From positions 2,440,522 to 2,504,521 of the forward strand of contig JAJEKV010000075.1 of NCBI GenBank assembly GCA_021234155.1: a stretch of 64,000 nt of DNA. Direction: 5' to 3'. This stretch comes from Isoetes taiwanensis. Lineage: Eukaryota; Streptophyta; Lycopodiopsida; Isoetales; Isoetaceae. Each line of letters begins with the position of its first letter. Position 1 is the stretch's first letter. The notes beneath the pieces are model-generated. The model was not told the DNA's origin and did no database searches. It saw only the letters and a program-made list of their open reading frames with translations. The translations under genes and the position numbers were made by a program. Shown here one piece after another: positions 1 to 13,590 of the stretch.

Positions 1-118
1 CTCTGGAGAAACCCATTATATGTATTCTCGCCCATATTCAACATTTTACATATTTTTATATGTATTCTATATCTCTTAGTGTATTTTCATGCAACTAATT
101 CGATATTGCATATTTTTG
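1..118. repeat. Dispersed repeat, second copy at 25983-26110
   Basis: The first ~118 bases match 25983-26110 almost base for base apart from small indels; both contain the run TATTCTATATCTCTTAGTG. The match ends abruptly near 118, where the degenerate LINE begins, while the 26.1-kb copy continues into different sequence. The abrupt end supports placing the LINE 5' boundary at about 119. No coding potential is seen. Confidence 0.8.
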
Positions 119-3100
119 GTCAAGAATGGCAAGGTGTTTACGCACAAAGGGGCCAGAACTCACGGAGTTGGTCAAGACGAGGAAAGGCGGGGTGGGAGAC
201 CCAGGATGTGGGGAAGGAGAACATCAACCTTTGGGGTCTGTCACAAGGGCGAGGAAAATATATAGCCTTTGGGGGGACAATAACAGGCATGAGTCGACCT
301 GAGGAAGAAAATGGGACGACCTGAGGCCGAGATGGTCAAGTCGAGCATGGATCAGCCTGCGATCACAAAGACGAGGGCAGCCAAGGAAAGAATGGAAAGC
401 CAGGAGGCGAGAGAAAACCACGGATGATGCCAGGAGCAACCTCCCGAGAGGGCCAGCCCGGCGATATAGTCTTGGAATTGTCTTGGATACCCTTGGGATA
501 GCGGAGGTGGAGGAGCACATGGCTGGCATAATATGTCTTGTGAGACATGGGAACACAACATAAAGCAGTACGCGGAGGAGGAGGGGTGCCAGCTATTCCG
601 TGCTGGAAGGACAAAGGTTTTAAAGATAGAAAGAGGAGTGCGAGTCCTTTGCTGTCAAAATGTAGTAGCCGATTGCATGCTTATTTTACACTCGGATGTC
701 AATAAGGATATATGGGTATTTAAGAGTATACAATTACCTGAAAGCAAAAAGGTTTAATTACGTGTGGCATATTACCCACCGATAAGCTAGAATTATTAGA
801 GGCCCTTTGATGAAATGGAGCAATTTGATGATAATTAATAGCGTCTGAATGCGAGCAGGGGCAGGGAACAAGCACAAAAGCTCAAGCATGGAAACAAGTG
901 GACAATGGACCCTGCGGCAAGATCAGGTGGAGACATCTGGGAGGGCGGTGGGAAGTCAGTACTGAGGGAGCCTGCGCTTTCGAGTATGCAATACGGGGGT
1001 CATTGCCAGTAGACACGAGGAGATGGGAAGGGTCAATTTCCACGGGCGAGCGTGCAGGAGTATAGTAAGATTCATGTGATAATAAGATAACCGCAGTGAT
1101 AGTCTAAGGTTTATGCTCCTAAAATGGCGATCGGGAAAAGGAGAGTCATAGACCCATAGGTTATGAGGAAATAGGGTTTCAAATGGCGGTCTAATGAAAG
1201 AAATGGGAAAATGGGGAACACAGGCGACAAAAATGGGAACATGCTTAATGATATAACGGTGAAAGTAGCAGCAGTTTTGGGGAAGAGGAGAAGAAAAGGA
1301 GATGATGCCAGGGCCTCAGCTGGGCGCAATGATGAGTGCGAGAGAGCAAAGGAGGCGGGAGAGAGGAGGAGACATATCAAGGTGAAAAAGTGATGGTATA
1401 TCTGAGGGATGTTGAGGCAAAGAGAAACAAAACTTGCAACACCAATGGGGATTGGCTAAAACTACTCAAAAGCAACCACGAAATTACGAAAAGGTTTCAA
1501 AGGGAGGACAAAGGGAATAAGAAGAAACACACCGGTGATATTGGGATGGGAGAGATACTGTGAAAATTTATAAGGCCAGGGGCTTGACACCCAATACCAG
1601 TGGAGATGGACACCGCTGTTTGACCTCCCAGTGATGATAGCGCTAAATAGGATGGCCAACAACAAAGCTCGAATCTGTATGGACCTTGTGAACACTAAAA
1701 TGTCAGGAACCACTTACTTTAGGAAATAGAGTGACGGAATATATTCATGACATAATACACGGGACTCGAACCCAGATGGTAATGGTCACGAGGGAGCAAA
1801 CATGAACTTTGAAGTCTGAGAACCATAATAGTTGGCTCCATCTTTGAAATGGTTTAGAAAGGTCTAAATGATAAGTTGAAACAGTAGAGAGATAGAACTA
1901 GGAAACGCAAGGGTTTGGGCCGGAGCACTCAACCAGGACCACCCCATGCCGCCCCTGAGGATAATAATAAACCAAATAATCGGAAAAATAATATCTTTAT
2001 GGCTTTAGGAAGGCACTGACACGATCGAAATATCCCTGAGAGCTCATAGATATCACGGGCACCAAGAGACGAGTAGGGGCAATTGCAAGATTATGCTATA
2101 GTGTATATGCAAAATGGAAGAAGAGGGAAAAGCAATAGATTGCGACACAAGTCAAGCGAGTTACTTGCTATCTGACCTTTATTGAATATGCATAGATGCA
2201 TTACAGATTTCATAGCGAGCAGTGAGGACATGAAGCGCTCGCTAGAAACCAAGGATTACCCATTATGTTATATATCGATGACCTGAGCATGATGTGCAAA
2301 ACAAGAATATAAGATTCTTGAAGCTGCTTCGCAGAACCTTGTCGAGGTTGACGATAAATCTTGCAAAAACCAAAATAGTCTTGACAGGAATAGACACAAA
2401 TTGTTTCAAGTATTTGGGAGCAGGCTTAGAAGAGTCAGCAGTATGAATGCATGGGGTACGATACACACATGAGTGGAAATGGGCTAAAGGCGAGATACAA
2501 GATTCCAAACGACCATTGGGAGTTACTATAATATGAAAAATTTCTGTCATGAGGAAATCAAATGCTATACATTAGGTGGTGGCGACCGCAGCTATACGAG
2601 GCGAGCTTTAGGGACCGGGCTATACTTGAGGAAAGAAATGGGAAAAGCGAGGAAGGAATCTCGAACGTGGCATAAGCAGGGGTCAAGGAACAAATACACC
2701 TGGCTTGGGTCATGGTATATGTAGAGATGAGTTGAGAGCCAGTAGGTGAGGGCATGGGAGACTATGGATACCTCATAAGAATAATGCAGAGTGAGAAACC
2801 GAGATAAACTAGATATCGCAGATTGGTCGACAAAATGCATTATCGCTTGAGAACAGCGGATGGTTCGGGATGTAGCCGGTGTGGACAGGAAATGGGATGG
2901 TTTGGCGACTGCCTTATAAGCAGGCGAAGATGGGAATGAGATTGGACAAACAAGACTCACATAAGCATGGCTGCAAAAACACCACGGGGCCAGGGCAGTT
3001 TGACGCCAGCGGTCTTCAGCGAACATCGGATAGGGGCGGCCCGGATGTACCGGGATAATTTACTGGAAAAACCAAAGAGGGATATCCTAGGATGGGGAGC

Positions 3101-3580
3101 CGCGGCCTAGGGTACAGAAAGGAGACAGGATGGAGGTGAAAAGGCAGTCAGTTATCATGTGAGGTGAGCCGAAATCACTGCTCAATGAGTGCCCAATATA
3201 TGGGCAACTGAGGAACAAATACAAAAACATAAGATAAGGCCAGCCATATACGCCAAAATGTGGGGGCGAAACAATAGGAGATTTAGCAGGCCTGTCTGAA
3301 ATAGCGACAAAGCAGGAAGTATGGAAGGACGATGGTATGGAAGCCAGATCGGTATTTGTAAAATGCCGACAAGAAGCAGTTGATATGACGCACCTACTGC
3401 GGCCTTGGGCTGATCCGTGATTGCCGATAATAGAAAGAACCTTGAAGGGCTACAATAAAGCCCGGTGATGTGTTAGTAGCACCCATCGGGGAGCTCGCCC
3501 ATGCTACATAAGTCCGGGGCCTCGGGGCACAGGGACAATAATGTATATTCCTATTCTATTCTATTCTATTCTATTATATA
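119..3580 (+). mobile_element. Decayed non-LTR retrotransposon with (TTCTA)n tail
   Basis: A purine-rich, stop-riddled region whose plus strand holds remnants of a reverse transcriptase (YIDD box at 2271-2282) and a 3' end closing in (TTCTA)n at 3549-3575. The last ~120 bases before the tail match the reverse complement of 41145-41260, including GGGAGCTCGCCCA and GGGACAATAAT, so both are copies of one family. A short C-terminal peptide with GETIGDLAG-like residues near 3270 also resembles GDTIKELAD in the 41-kb copy. The 5' end is inferred from the break in repeat homology at ~119. ATATTTTTGG at ~110 and ATATATTTGG at ~3577 could be a decayed target-site duplication. The clade is not resolved. 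The element is inactive. Confidence 0.7.
2262..2450 (+). pseudogene. LINE reverse transcriptase remnant (YIDD box)
   Basis: One frame reads LCYIDDLSMMCK around 2268-2300, an RT catalytic box of the [FY]xDD type. A neighbouring frame (about 2325-2448) reads INLAKTKIVLTG, then FKYLGAGLEE, which matches the usual RT sequence following the catalytic box in LINEs. A frameshift separates the two segments and stops flank both. The fingers and palm blocks upstream are too decayed to recognise. Confidence 0.65.
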
Positions 3581-3589
3581 TATTTGGCC

Positions 3590-3965
3590 CATGGTTTGCA
3601 AATTTACTATCAAGCAGTTACCCTAGATCAAAGTAGATAAAGTACATATATGAATGAACAATAGATGAAAGCGATATTATGTTGCATTAAGTTAAAGGAT
3701 GCATCCACGAACGTTATTTTGGATTGAAATCAGTGATGGATCGGGCATAGTTATGAGAGAAGGGTCTTTATTGAATTGTAATCGTGCAACATATCTCGAA
3801 ACTAAGCGGGTCCTTCTGCGTACGGAAAGTGCTCCGTTTACATGTTCCCTAATTGATCTCATGCAACCACCAATGCCCAGGGAACTGAATCGTCTCTATC
3901 TGTCTTATCCAGTAAGCGTTAGGTGAGCTTTCACATGCACATTCTAGCAAATGTCATCCATGTCA
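3590..3965. repeat. Direct repeat, copy A (copy B at 5376-5765)
   Basis: Starting at ATGGTTTGCAAAT, this ~375-bp segment realigns at 5376-5765 with a period of about 1.78 kb. Both copies contain TTTTGGATTGAAATC and CATATCTCG. Divergence is moderate. An open frame of 75 codons at 3699-3926 has a similarly broken partner at 5499-5681, so it is not convincing as a gene. Confidence 0.7.
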
Positions 3966-4220
3966 TTATCTTCAAAGTATATCCAAAGCGTTTTACCACT
4001 GTAATGCTCCACTTCTTCTAAGATAAGGCTTGACATGCGATCACTTGTCTTTGAGACCAAACAAGATTAAGTAAGCATAGGAAGTATATTAATTTTCACG
4101 ATGTAGAAATCTAACAATAAAAATTAGTTCACTACCAACATAGTATAACAATCAAATAATGGCGAAGGTAAAATAATTGACAATGTATTAAGTGAAGAAA
4201 TACCTATCCATTGTGTCTTG

Positions 4221-4983
4221 GGAAGACAACATCCTGTAGGTAATTAGGGAAATCGGCCTTACACTTAAAACATTATTTGGCATAAATATTCATTCATATA
4301 GACACTTACTTTAATGCAATTAGGAGGATCTTGCTCGTTTAAATTCACGGCTTCATTATTATGCGCTTTGCCTAGGATTGAAGATGCTATTGCAACATGG
4401 TGCCCTAATCAAGCAACATGATGGAGAAAAATCAAGCTCGTGTTCAGATCTCTTACTTTGAACCTTGTAAACTGAATTTGTGAACCTTCAAAGCATCTGC
4501 ATTAGGTAAATAAAACACAACCACATATTTATCGGAGAGAGAGATGGGCCTGATACCATAATTCATGAAAGCATTGAGCGCAATGAACATTTGATGTAAA
4601 CCTAGAAGGAAGACAACATCACATGGGTAATTAGAAATCAGCCTTACACTTAAAAACATTATTTGGCACATAAATATTCATTCATATAGACACTTACTTT
4701 AATGCAATTAGGAGGATCTTGCTCGTTTAAATTCCACGGCTTCATTATGGCCTTGGATAGGTTGAAGATGCTATTGCAACATGGTGCCTAATCAAGCAAC
4801 AACGGATGGAAAATCAAGCTACGTGTTCGGATCTACCTTTGAACCTTGTAAAAGCGGACTGAACCTTCAAAGCATCACGCATTAGGTAAATAAAACACAA
4901 CCACATATTTATCGGAAGAGAGATGGGCATGATACCATAATTCATGAAGCTGTTGAGCGCAATGGGCATTTGATGTAAACCTT
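4221..4983. repeat. Tandem direct duplication, ~387-bp unit
   Basis: Two head-to-tail copies, 4221-4607 and 4608-4983, each starting GGAAGACAAC and ending TTTGATGTAAACCT. Long stretches such as TTCATATAGACACTTACTTT are identical. The copies differ by scattered 1-5 base indels. No coding potential is evident. The pair lies between the two 1.78-kb-spaced repeats. Confidence 0.85.
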
Positions 4984-5375
4984 CTAGGTTGTTGCATTAG
5001 AGAATCTTAAGGTTGCATCTAAACATGCTATTTTCATGTTCATTAACTTGTGTATATGAAATAAGCGGTTCTAAGTTTCAAGTGTTCTCCACAAGAAAAA
5101 TTGAACACTTTAGGAATTGGAGAGGTAAAATGCCGAAGATCGAGGTTGTGTCGTCTCCTTTAAAAGCGAGTGCGGGGAAGTATGGAGGCGTAATTGAGCA
5201 TGGCATGGGCTACTCTTGCCATGGAAATTGCATTTTTAATGCACATTTAAGTTCGGACTAAATAACCGTTGAAGAAGTCTGACCTATCGCCAATAATAGT
5301 AATAGCGAGATGCATTAGATATGGATTACAAATTTTAAGTAATACTTAAATATCGACTATATACATCTTTAGCTT

Positions 5376-5765
5376 ATGGTTTTGCAAATTTTTTGGCCAA
5401 GCAGTTACATTAGATTAAAGTACATAAGCGAAGTATGTAAATGAGCAATAGATACAAAGCCCACATTACATTGCATTAAGATACAAAGAGCAACACTTAT
5501 GGCATTATTTTGGATTGAAATCGTTAGGTGGATCAACATAGTTAATGAGAGAAGGTCTTTATTGGGTTTATGTCATCGGACATATCTCGGCGGGCCGGGA
5601 TCCATTATAAGTCACGAGAGAGTGTACATTTTACTGCGTTCCACAGCAATTGATCTAATGTGCAACCGCCAATGGATATAGAATTAAAATTGTCTACGTC
5701 ACAATCTTATCACGTAAAAAGAGGAAGCATTTCTAAGTGTGTTTACACATGCTCAAATGTATCCT
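5376..5765. repeat. Direct repeat, copy B of 3590-3965
   Basis: Homologous to 3590-3965 in the same orientation; see that entry for the shared landmarks. Confidence 0.7.
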
Positions 5766-5789
5766 TTTTGGTTGATGCTTAGGCTGAGG

Positions 5790-8430
5790 ATTTCTTGAAC
5801 AAGAATCAACTTTAAAATTATGTGGACGGTAAGCCTAAAAATTCTAATCAAAGAGAAAGTTTATCATTCCTCAAAAACATGTCATTGCAATAACAAATTG
5901 AAGGCAATGGCTAGGACAACACTAGTTCTCTACGTGCTTGTTATTCAAAGACACAACTACAAAGAGAGGGGCGTAGTAGTAGAAATAAAAACAACTAGAA
6001 GTTAATGTTCTATAAATAACAAATATTCAAATCTCCGATAACTAGAGTTTTAATTATATGAATTCAATCTTTATCTCCTTTATCAAAGAAGCAATCCATA
6101 GAGCAACCCATAAGTATTGACTCCACTAAACGACACTAAACTATTAGTTGCCTCTATACTTTATGCATATATAATCCACGAAAACAAAAGCATTATATGC
6201 TCCTCTTTAATTAGAACTACAAAAGGCATTGGCTTTTGTCATTTGCAAGATGACAACGATCGATAAACACAAAATATTGAATAAGAGTCAATAAACACAT
6301 AATATCGATTCTTGTCACTTACATGGTAATCACAATAGTGTGTAGTTGTGCATACATCAATGAGTGGTTTAATGGGCAATCCATTGATGGTTAGCATCTT
6401 GTTTATAACAAAGAGTTTGTAATAAAACATATGATTTTAAGGGCCAAACTTTTTTTACTTGACCATGTTTTGTTGCACAAAGATGCTTGTTCATTTGCCA
6501 AATCACAAAGCCACAAAAATAAAAAGGAAAACAAAAGGTAAATAAAAGCTTGAAATAAGCATGTTTTCCTATTGTTTTTATTAATGGGTTATATGAGTGC
6601 GATTCTGGTGGATATTGTACTATGGGTCAGCAAGAAGCTCATCTCGGTTCTTCATGGAGCTCATGCTACAGATTGAAGAAAAACATAAACAAGATTCGGA
6701 AGCACCAACAAAAGCCTCCATAGCGAGACTAGTTCAAGTAGGGCTCTTAGAGCCCCTCCATAGCCCGGATGTCGTTCAAAGCGGGTAAAACAAGAAATAG
6801 CCAGCAGCGCCAACATGAAGCGCCATCACCAAAATGCTAACACTGCAAAAAAAGAACATGGTTGCATGCCTGATCATGATGGCACCAAACAAAAAAGCAC
6901 AACAACGAACAACACAAGGGGCAATTTAAGTAAGCTATTTTGGCTTTAGTCCACATGCAAAAGTATAGTTTAGATCTAGCTATAGATGGATCAACAGGCT
7001 ATTTTCTGTCGAGAGAGAAGATGTGGAGTGAAGGCAACGGCCGATGAAAATCAGTTATGTCCATGTGAATAAAACATGGCCTTGCAATCCGGGTTCATCA
7101 TAAAAACAAAAAAAAAAAATAACAAAGTTCATCACTAAAAGCGCAAACGGACATGCAATTTGATGTAATACTGATTCATATTTCATGGTTAATTCCATAA
7201 TCGGGGCTAAAGCTCTCGAAATCCTTACATGGGGCATAAATTTGGGACAAATGAATAGATATGATTTACATGACCATTCCATGTTTGAGGTTTTCTTTGT
7301 TCTAGTTTTTGTACATCAATTTCCATCAATGCATGCTCTATGATTGTGTTTGAAGATATGGTGGATGATTCGTTTGGTGGCTTCAAAATACATCCATCTA
7401 CCACTCATCCATTACAAGCGATGCCACTAAGATAGGCTACTTGACAAAAAAAAGAATTGTAAGCGAGGAAAAGATTGGCAAGCGGTGGCGCAATTGGAGC
7501 TCCTACCCTATATAGGAAACTCAAATTTGTTTTGGCAAAAGGAAAGCTAGTTGTTGGCGGTTGTCTTTTTCATGGAAAAAAAAAAAATTGAATATTTATT
7601 CTTTGGCGATTTGTGTTTTATGGGAAAAGAAAAAGGTTGAATATTTTTTTTTGGGTGTGTAATGAGATATTATTTTTTTATTTAAAAAAATCAAATTCAA
7701 AAAACATTCACGGAAGTTTGAAAGACATATAAATTATTAGATATAACCATAGTTACAAAACATGTCCATGGGAAGCGCGGGGTCCCCAAGTTTTTGACAA
7801 CAAGCGGAAGCCATTGGGAACATGGAAGCGGATAACCGCGGAATATTCTCAAAAAGATACTTTAAACTCCTAGAAAAATAAAAAATAGAATCAGAAAATA
7901 TTATGTAAAATCAACAATGGTTATGAAAAAAAAAATTAATTGTTAGCCTTCCTACAGCCACGAGATCTACGTGGACGACCAACACATTAGAATATTGTCG
8001 TGGGCGTAATGGCAAAATAGGCCAAGGAACAATACATAGTGTTACGGTTTTATCATGGCATACCCATTCTATTCTTCTCACAAGGTAAGTAAATCCCATT
8101 AATAGTTCCTTTACGACCGCGGTATTCTCCCGGGATCATGATGTAATCGGAAGTGCTAGGTTAAGCCCCCTAAAGTGGTAAAGAAGTCTGATCAGTTTCT
8201 TCAGGACATAGGGCATCTTTGTTCCTAAAGTTCCCGAATTTGATATTTTGCTAAACAAGAATTAAGCACAGTCTTGGAGATGGGTCTTCTTCTTGTAAGC
8301 CAACTTATCGAACGGCAATTGGAAACAAATAGGTTCGATGTGGAAAAACTCTTTTTACAATTGCAAGGATAAATAAAAACTCTTGTTAAAGTTGCAAGGA
8401 TAAATAAGAAACAAAAAGCGACCATGTTTT
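5790..8430. other. Non-coding stretch, nothing recognised
   Basis: AT-rich sequence with short A- and T-runs (for example 7580-7700). Open frames are all under ~75 codons and resemble no family I know. No tRNA, LTR or repeat array was seen. Confidence 0.5.
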
Positions 8431-11400
8431 CTAAAAAAAATGGCGTGGCCACGGCTAACCACGGTTGTGTTGCGCACCATCTTCAAAACCACGGTCGTGC
8501 CCATGTTCTACGGTTTCTTGATCAGTTGCGGCTCATGGGACAAGGCGAAGCAATTTGGATATAACACTAATCTCATTTATTATGACAATAACTTTGCGAA
8601 CATTTTTCCTTCTTTAAAAATCGGGCTTCAAAATGATGTGAGCGTCAAGTGTGGTGTACTTAGAATCATTTTAGATGGGCCGAAATAGAGATGTGAAGTT
8701 CGACTTCGGATCATCTACTATCTACATCTAAGCTTAAGTTGTTTCAAATCCCATGTGTTGCGACTCTTGCATGCCTCAACTCGCTTGGATTACACGAGCA
8801 TGCGAGAGAACTCCGGGCGCTCACGATGACTGACGGCATGATTTTGCGGTCCCTAAGCGAGAAGCAGCGGACCGATTGATTGAAGTGCTTGGGAATCTTT
8901 GCCTGATGCTTTGAGAGAAAATTTGCTCGCGGCGGCAGTCTAGAGGCCATAATCTTCCCATATAATCGATGGTTTGATCTTGGGTGTAAAGGAACTCAAT
9001 CGCCCCCTTCAAGTCATGGATTCTACTTTATACCCACATAGAAGCCCGACAATACCGGCGCTTTCCTCTGGGATAAAAAGCCATGTACTTCCATGAGGGC
9101 ATCAAGAATATCTTCTCTCTAGACCATCATCCCTTTTGACCAAGGTGCTCACAAAATCAATATAGCCTATAGGGGATATAACTGGCGATGGGGGCAATAG
9201 TTGCGGCAACTCTATATTCCGGGGGGTTTTGCGGCAATACCCCCGGAGTCTCGGAAGGCTTGACTCTAAAAATCACAAAAGGTTGTCGTCCGAAACAATG
9301 TCTTGCCAATGGAAGCAGCCAGACTTAGGGCGGTATCCGAGCGAGGGTTGCTAAAATGGGTAGACCTTTCATGGCATCGATCTTAAGCATCTTGTTCAGC
9401 AGAACATTCTGAGGGAAGGCGTTCCCGCCATAATGGACCATTAGTAATTTGTTTCCATCTACAAGGCGGAAGCCATATTGCACGGCAAATTCTAAGAAAG
9501 TATGGTGGGTTCGGTGTTTACCAAAGCTCTACCGACATTCTTTCGGCGGCGGTTGACAAGATAATGACCCGGAAAAGTCGCGAGCTCTTACACGCATGAT
9601 TTCAGGCCGCCGCCATAATCATTGATCATATCTTTTGCACTGGTACTACGATTGAAGTTGTAAACCATTGACAAGACTTGTATTGCTTTATCGACTTAAG
9701 CAAGACTTGACGTGTGCCCTCGGGAAAAGCTACTTGGGAAAGATTGCGGCAGTTGAGGTCACTTTGGATGCGAGATGGGATATATAGGCTATATGAGGCA
9801 TGCTCGGTAGGCTGGGGAAGTGAGCCAACCATTTTGACAATGGTGTTGGGGTCCTCTAGGAATAGCCTTTCTCTCTTTATTATTTGGGCTCATTGATCCA
9901 ATTGGAAAGGTGGCTTCTTGACGATGAGGTAGTGAACTTTCTTTTGCATTAGAGATGCTAGGCGGAGTCATATGTCTGAGATGATGTGGACCTCTAGCTT
10001 ACACTAAGACATCATGACGGACAATGACAGGTAATTGTCGTGCTAATCTCATCTCGGGTCAACCAAGAACTCCTCGTTCATAAAAAGATAAATAATGGAG
10101 ATGATGCCTCACCTCTGATTACTTGGAAGTGGAGTTCCTTTTCTACCATGTACTAAGATACTTCCACTTGGTTACAAGTGACATCGTCTTTGGAAGCGAT
10201 GTATGCAATCTTGGGGACAATAGTCCTGAAAGCAGTTGTATGACTTGGCCCATCGATCGCCTTATTTAGGTTCTTGATGGAGTTCGTTCTTTTATCGAAA
10301 TTCGGTCGGGGGCCCGATGGTGGTCCGCCCACTACCTAAGCGACTTAGGCGGGTGCGGCAAATGCCTTCTGCTGCCGGGCGTTAGGGAGTGAAATCTGTG
10401 GTCAATATCAAATTCTTCTGAGGAGACATGTTTTGCTCTTCAAAAGTAGTCCTTGATGGCCATCGTCTATTTTGATGATTAGTATGGATGATCTCAAGGC
10501 CCTCTTTGGAAGCAGTGGCTGGCCCGGTTGGAATATCGAGGAGCACATGTGCATATAGGTGCAAGCAGGAAGAGGATCATCGTAGCTTGAGGCGTTATCT
10601 AGACACTTGCTTCCTTATGGCGTTGGGATGCAACGCCCTTAAACAACTCAAGACACATATTACCCGGCACCACACTCAAGCCCATGCTGAAATGGAGCAT
10701 ACAACCGCGCCTATGTGCCCATTTCCTTGAGAATAGCATATCATTGCCTCAATTTGCATAAGTACATAATGTCTACGAGATAGACAGAGACGGATCGTCT
10801 GAGGAGCCATACAAGGCAGGTCTTTATCGGTGCTTTTGTGGGGAGGCTTTGAGATGAATGTCCATTCTTTTAAGGTTTTATGGAGCATATGATCCATTCG
10901 GGAATGCTACCTTGGATTAGTCAGAGGCCCATCTCGGTTGGACATCATGCGAAATATTAGTCATATAATAGGTCTAGATATATAGGATATTCCTTCAAAG
11001 AATATTAATAGATTCAAAGCGTATATGAAGTTGAGACTAAAAACACATAGAACACTCGGGTTCTTTTTATAAGGAATACTACAATTAACCAAATACTCTA
11101 AACTCTTTAGTAGAAAGATGGGGTAGAAAATACTAAAAATCAATCATAAGTTAAACAAGGACTTTCACTTCCAGTGAACTCAAATCTAGAAAAATCCTTT
11201 TATCTTACTTTGTTGCTTGGGAATTCCATGCAGGTATAAATTACACTAAGACAATGGTTGGGGCTATTTTGAGAGCTATGATACAAAGATAAATAAAACA
11301 GGGAATGGAAAAAAGTAGTATTAATCCCCATATACCATGATTTATCACAGTTGGGCTATGGGATAGATATCAATGTGATAGAATAGATCGAGAAATATTT

Positions 11401-13590
11401 CCATTCACCATTGATGGAGGTAGAAACCGAAATGCCAGGCCACAGTCAACAGATGGACCTCCTGCTATCAGCCAGTGCCAATTTTTGATATATTTCGGGC
11501 TGGGGCCTCATACTGTAACCACTATTATAAATGTACTTTCTGACTAAGGTCAGTGCTCATCACAGGCTATTTATAGCAGCAATACATGCACATGTGTATT
11601 ATAAGTGGACTATATATTCCTACAAGATTTGTGGCCATCGGATCATGTAATATTTCTCTCGAATAGTCTATAAAATTTACCCTCTGGATTCATCCTTGTG
11701 GTCAGATGGGGCAGTTGCTCCAGTTGACCCAGTGTTTAAACTGACCAAGGATTTCTTGCAAAGGGCATTTAACTTACACTGATATAACTGATACAATACA
11801 ATATTTCAAATCTAATTGAACATCTATATAACGTTACGCTGCATCAATCAAAACTTAGGAGTCCAGACTCCAACTAGAACTCCAACTCGGGACTTACCTA
11901 GGGGATATCTCACGTGTCGATGAGAGCTTGAGCGATACAGTAGCAACTCTCATGTGATAAAACACCGCTTCCTTTACGTGACGCCGAGGATATAGCAAAG
12001 GCGCGCTGACCAACCGCAAAACTTTAACAAACTGCATCGATGAACTTGGGGTTGAACTACGGCCGCGATACCCATGATGTCAAGACATAGTAAATTCCAC
12101 AATCCAACGAGGATAATACTATATCCGAGGGGCTAAATGGCAAGCTGAAAGTTCAGATCATTAGTATAAACCACAAATGTACATACGATAAGCATATAAT
12201 CTACAAGCGGAAGAATCGATAGTCTTATTCACATTCAACAAATCGGAAAAAGAATCACCTTCTTAGTTGACAAGCAACTGAAACGAATTCCTTCAAATCA
12301 ACTTAAGGTTCACAAAATCAACAAGATCAAACATTGATTTACAATAGGCGGAGCCCATTGCGCATGTCTAATCCCCATAGTCAACTTCTTGGGATTTCTT
12401 GGATCAATAAAAACTTTTAAGAGCTCATGGGACCTCAAAGTATAGAGTTAGAAGCGCCATCTATTCCTATTCCATGTTAGACATATTGAGAATATGTCAT
12501 GGAAGAACCGTTGGGTGTCCTCTCATCATGCAAAATGGCTATCCTATAGACCCCATACCAATTTATCACATTTTGAAGCAAATTCTTGAATACTTTGCTC
12601 TAGTTGGAAAGGATAAACATTGAATCGGGGTGGGAGGCATCAATCTCTGAAGCTTATAAGAGATGGTGTTAAGCTCCAAGACTTAGATGATTAACATTCC
12701 TTGTCGTCTTCGTGCTCACTCCATCATAACTTGTTAAACAAAGTTACCTAACAAGTACCACGAATAAGAACAAAAAAAAAACACAAAATGAAACACAAGC
12801 TTGTCAAAGAAAAAAAGCTGAACAAACTTAACCAACGACCAAGCGTGATCATCCATGTGGATTGGAATATAATCCACACTTTAGGACTCTGAGGATAGCT
12901 TCAAGATCTAAGCTTAAAGGAAAGAGTCTAGGAAACCAACAAATGGCTAGGAGCAAGATTCATTGCATTGTTATAGTGACTAATAATTGAATATAAATTA
13001 GTGTACTATATACCTTAACTTATTAAGTTGTTGGGTGCCTTCTAACACGTTCAGATTATTTTAAATTATTTACAGGTTTTCATGTTTTGGTGCGTCTTAT
13101 TTTGAAAATGGATTGGTGGCAATACTGTTATTGGTGTTAGGGTGGTGACAACAAAACTGGAGCAAAGTAGGTGTGTATCTTGGAAGAGCCAAGGCCAAAC
13201 TAAACACGTGAAAAGCATCTTTTATATTCATATAAATTATGTACACTAGTATTTTACAATCGAGTACATTTTCCGTTATGAGTAATTTTACAAACTGGGA
13301 TCATAGTCTGCGGTTTTCATACAAATCTGGTCTACTACGGAGGCGGGCACATGAGGTGATGTGAGGGAGTCAAACATCTATATTTGTTGACACCGATTCT
13401 CTTCATCCTACATTATTTTGGTGCCATGTGGGGTTTATCTTTGCTGTCCTAGTTCAAGCAGCATGGCAGGTCGTCATCCTGCAAACATGTCAGCTCTTAA
13501 AATCAGCTATCACCTCCTAAGGTCTCTCATGTATATTTTTGACATCAGTATGATTAGGCAGACTTGACTTTCTACTTGGCTTTTATCCAT
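8431..13590. other. Stretch without recognisable genes
   Basis: Short open frames occur on both strands (for example 82 codons at 8440-8688 +, 80 codons at 10488-10730 +, 73 codons at 10676-10897 -), but none shows a recognisable domain and they overlap one another in several frames. The part from 8.7 to 10.9 kb is richer in G+C and may be very old transposon sequence. From 10.96 to 13.59 kb I see only AT-rich sequence. Confidence 0.4.

Noticed and set aside
224-614. Three overlapping minus-strand frames rich in Leu, Pro and Ser
   Set aside because: Antisense shadows of the degenerate element on the plus strand.
1740-1790. GGGTTCGAGTCCC on the minus strand, resembling a tRNA B box
   Set aside because: No matching A box, acceptor stem or five-base T stem could be drawn around it.
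2592-3026. 144-codon minus-strand frame
   Set aside because: It is the antisense of the purine-rich LINE remnant and has no domain of its own.
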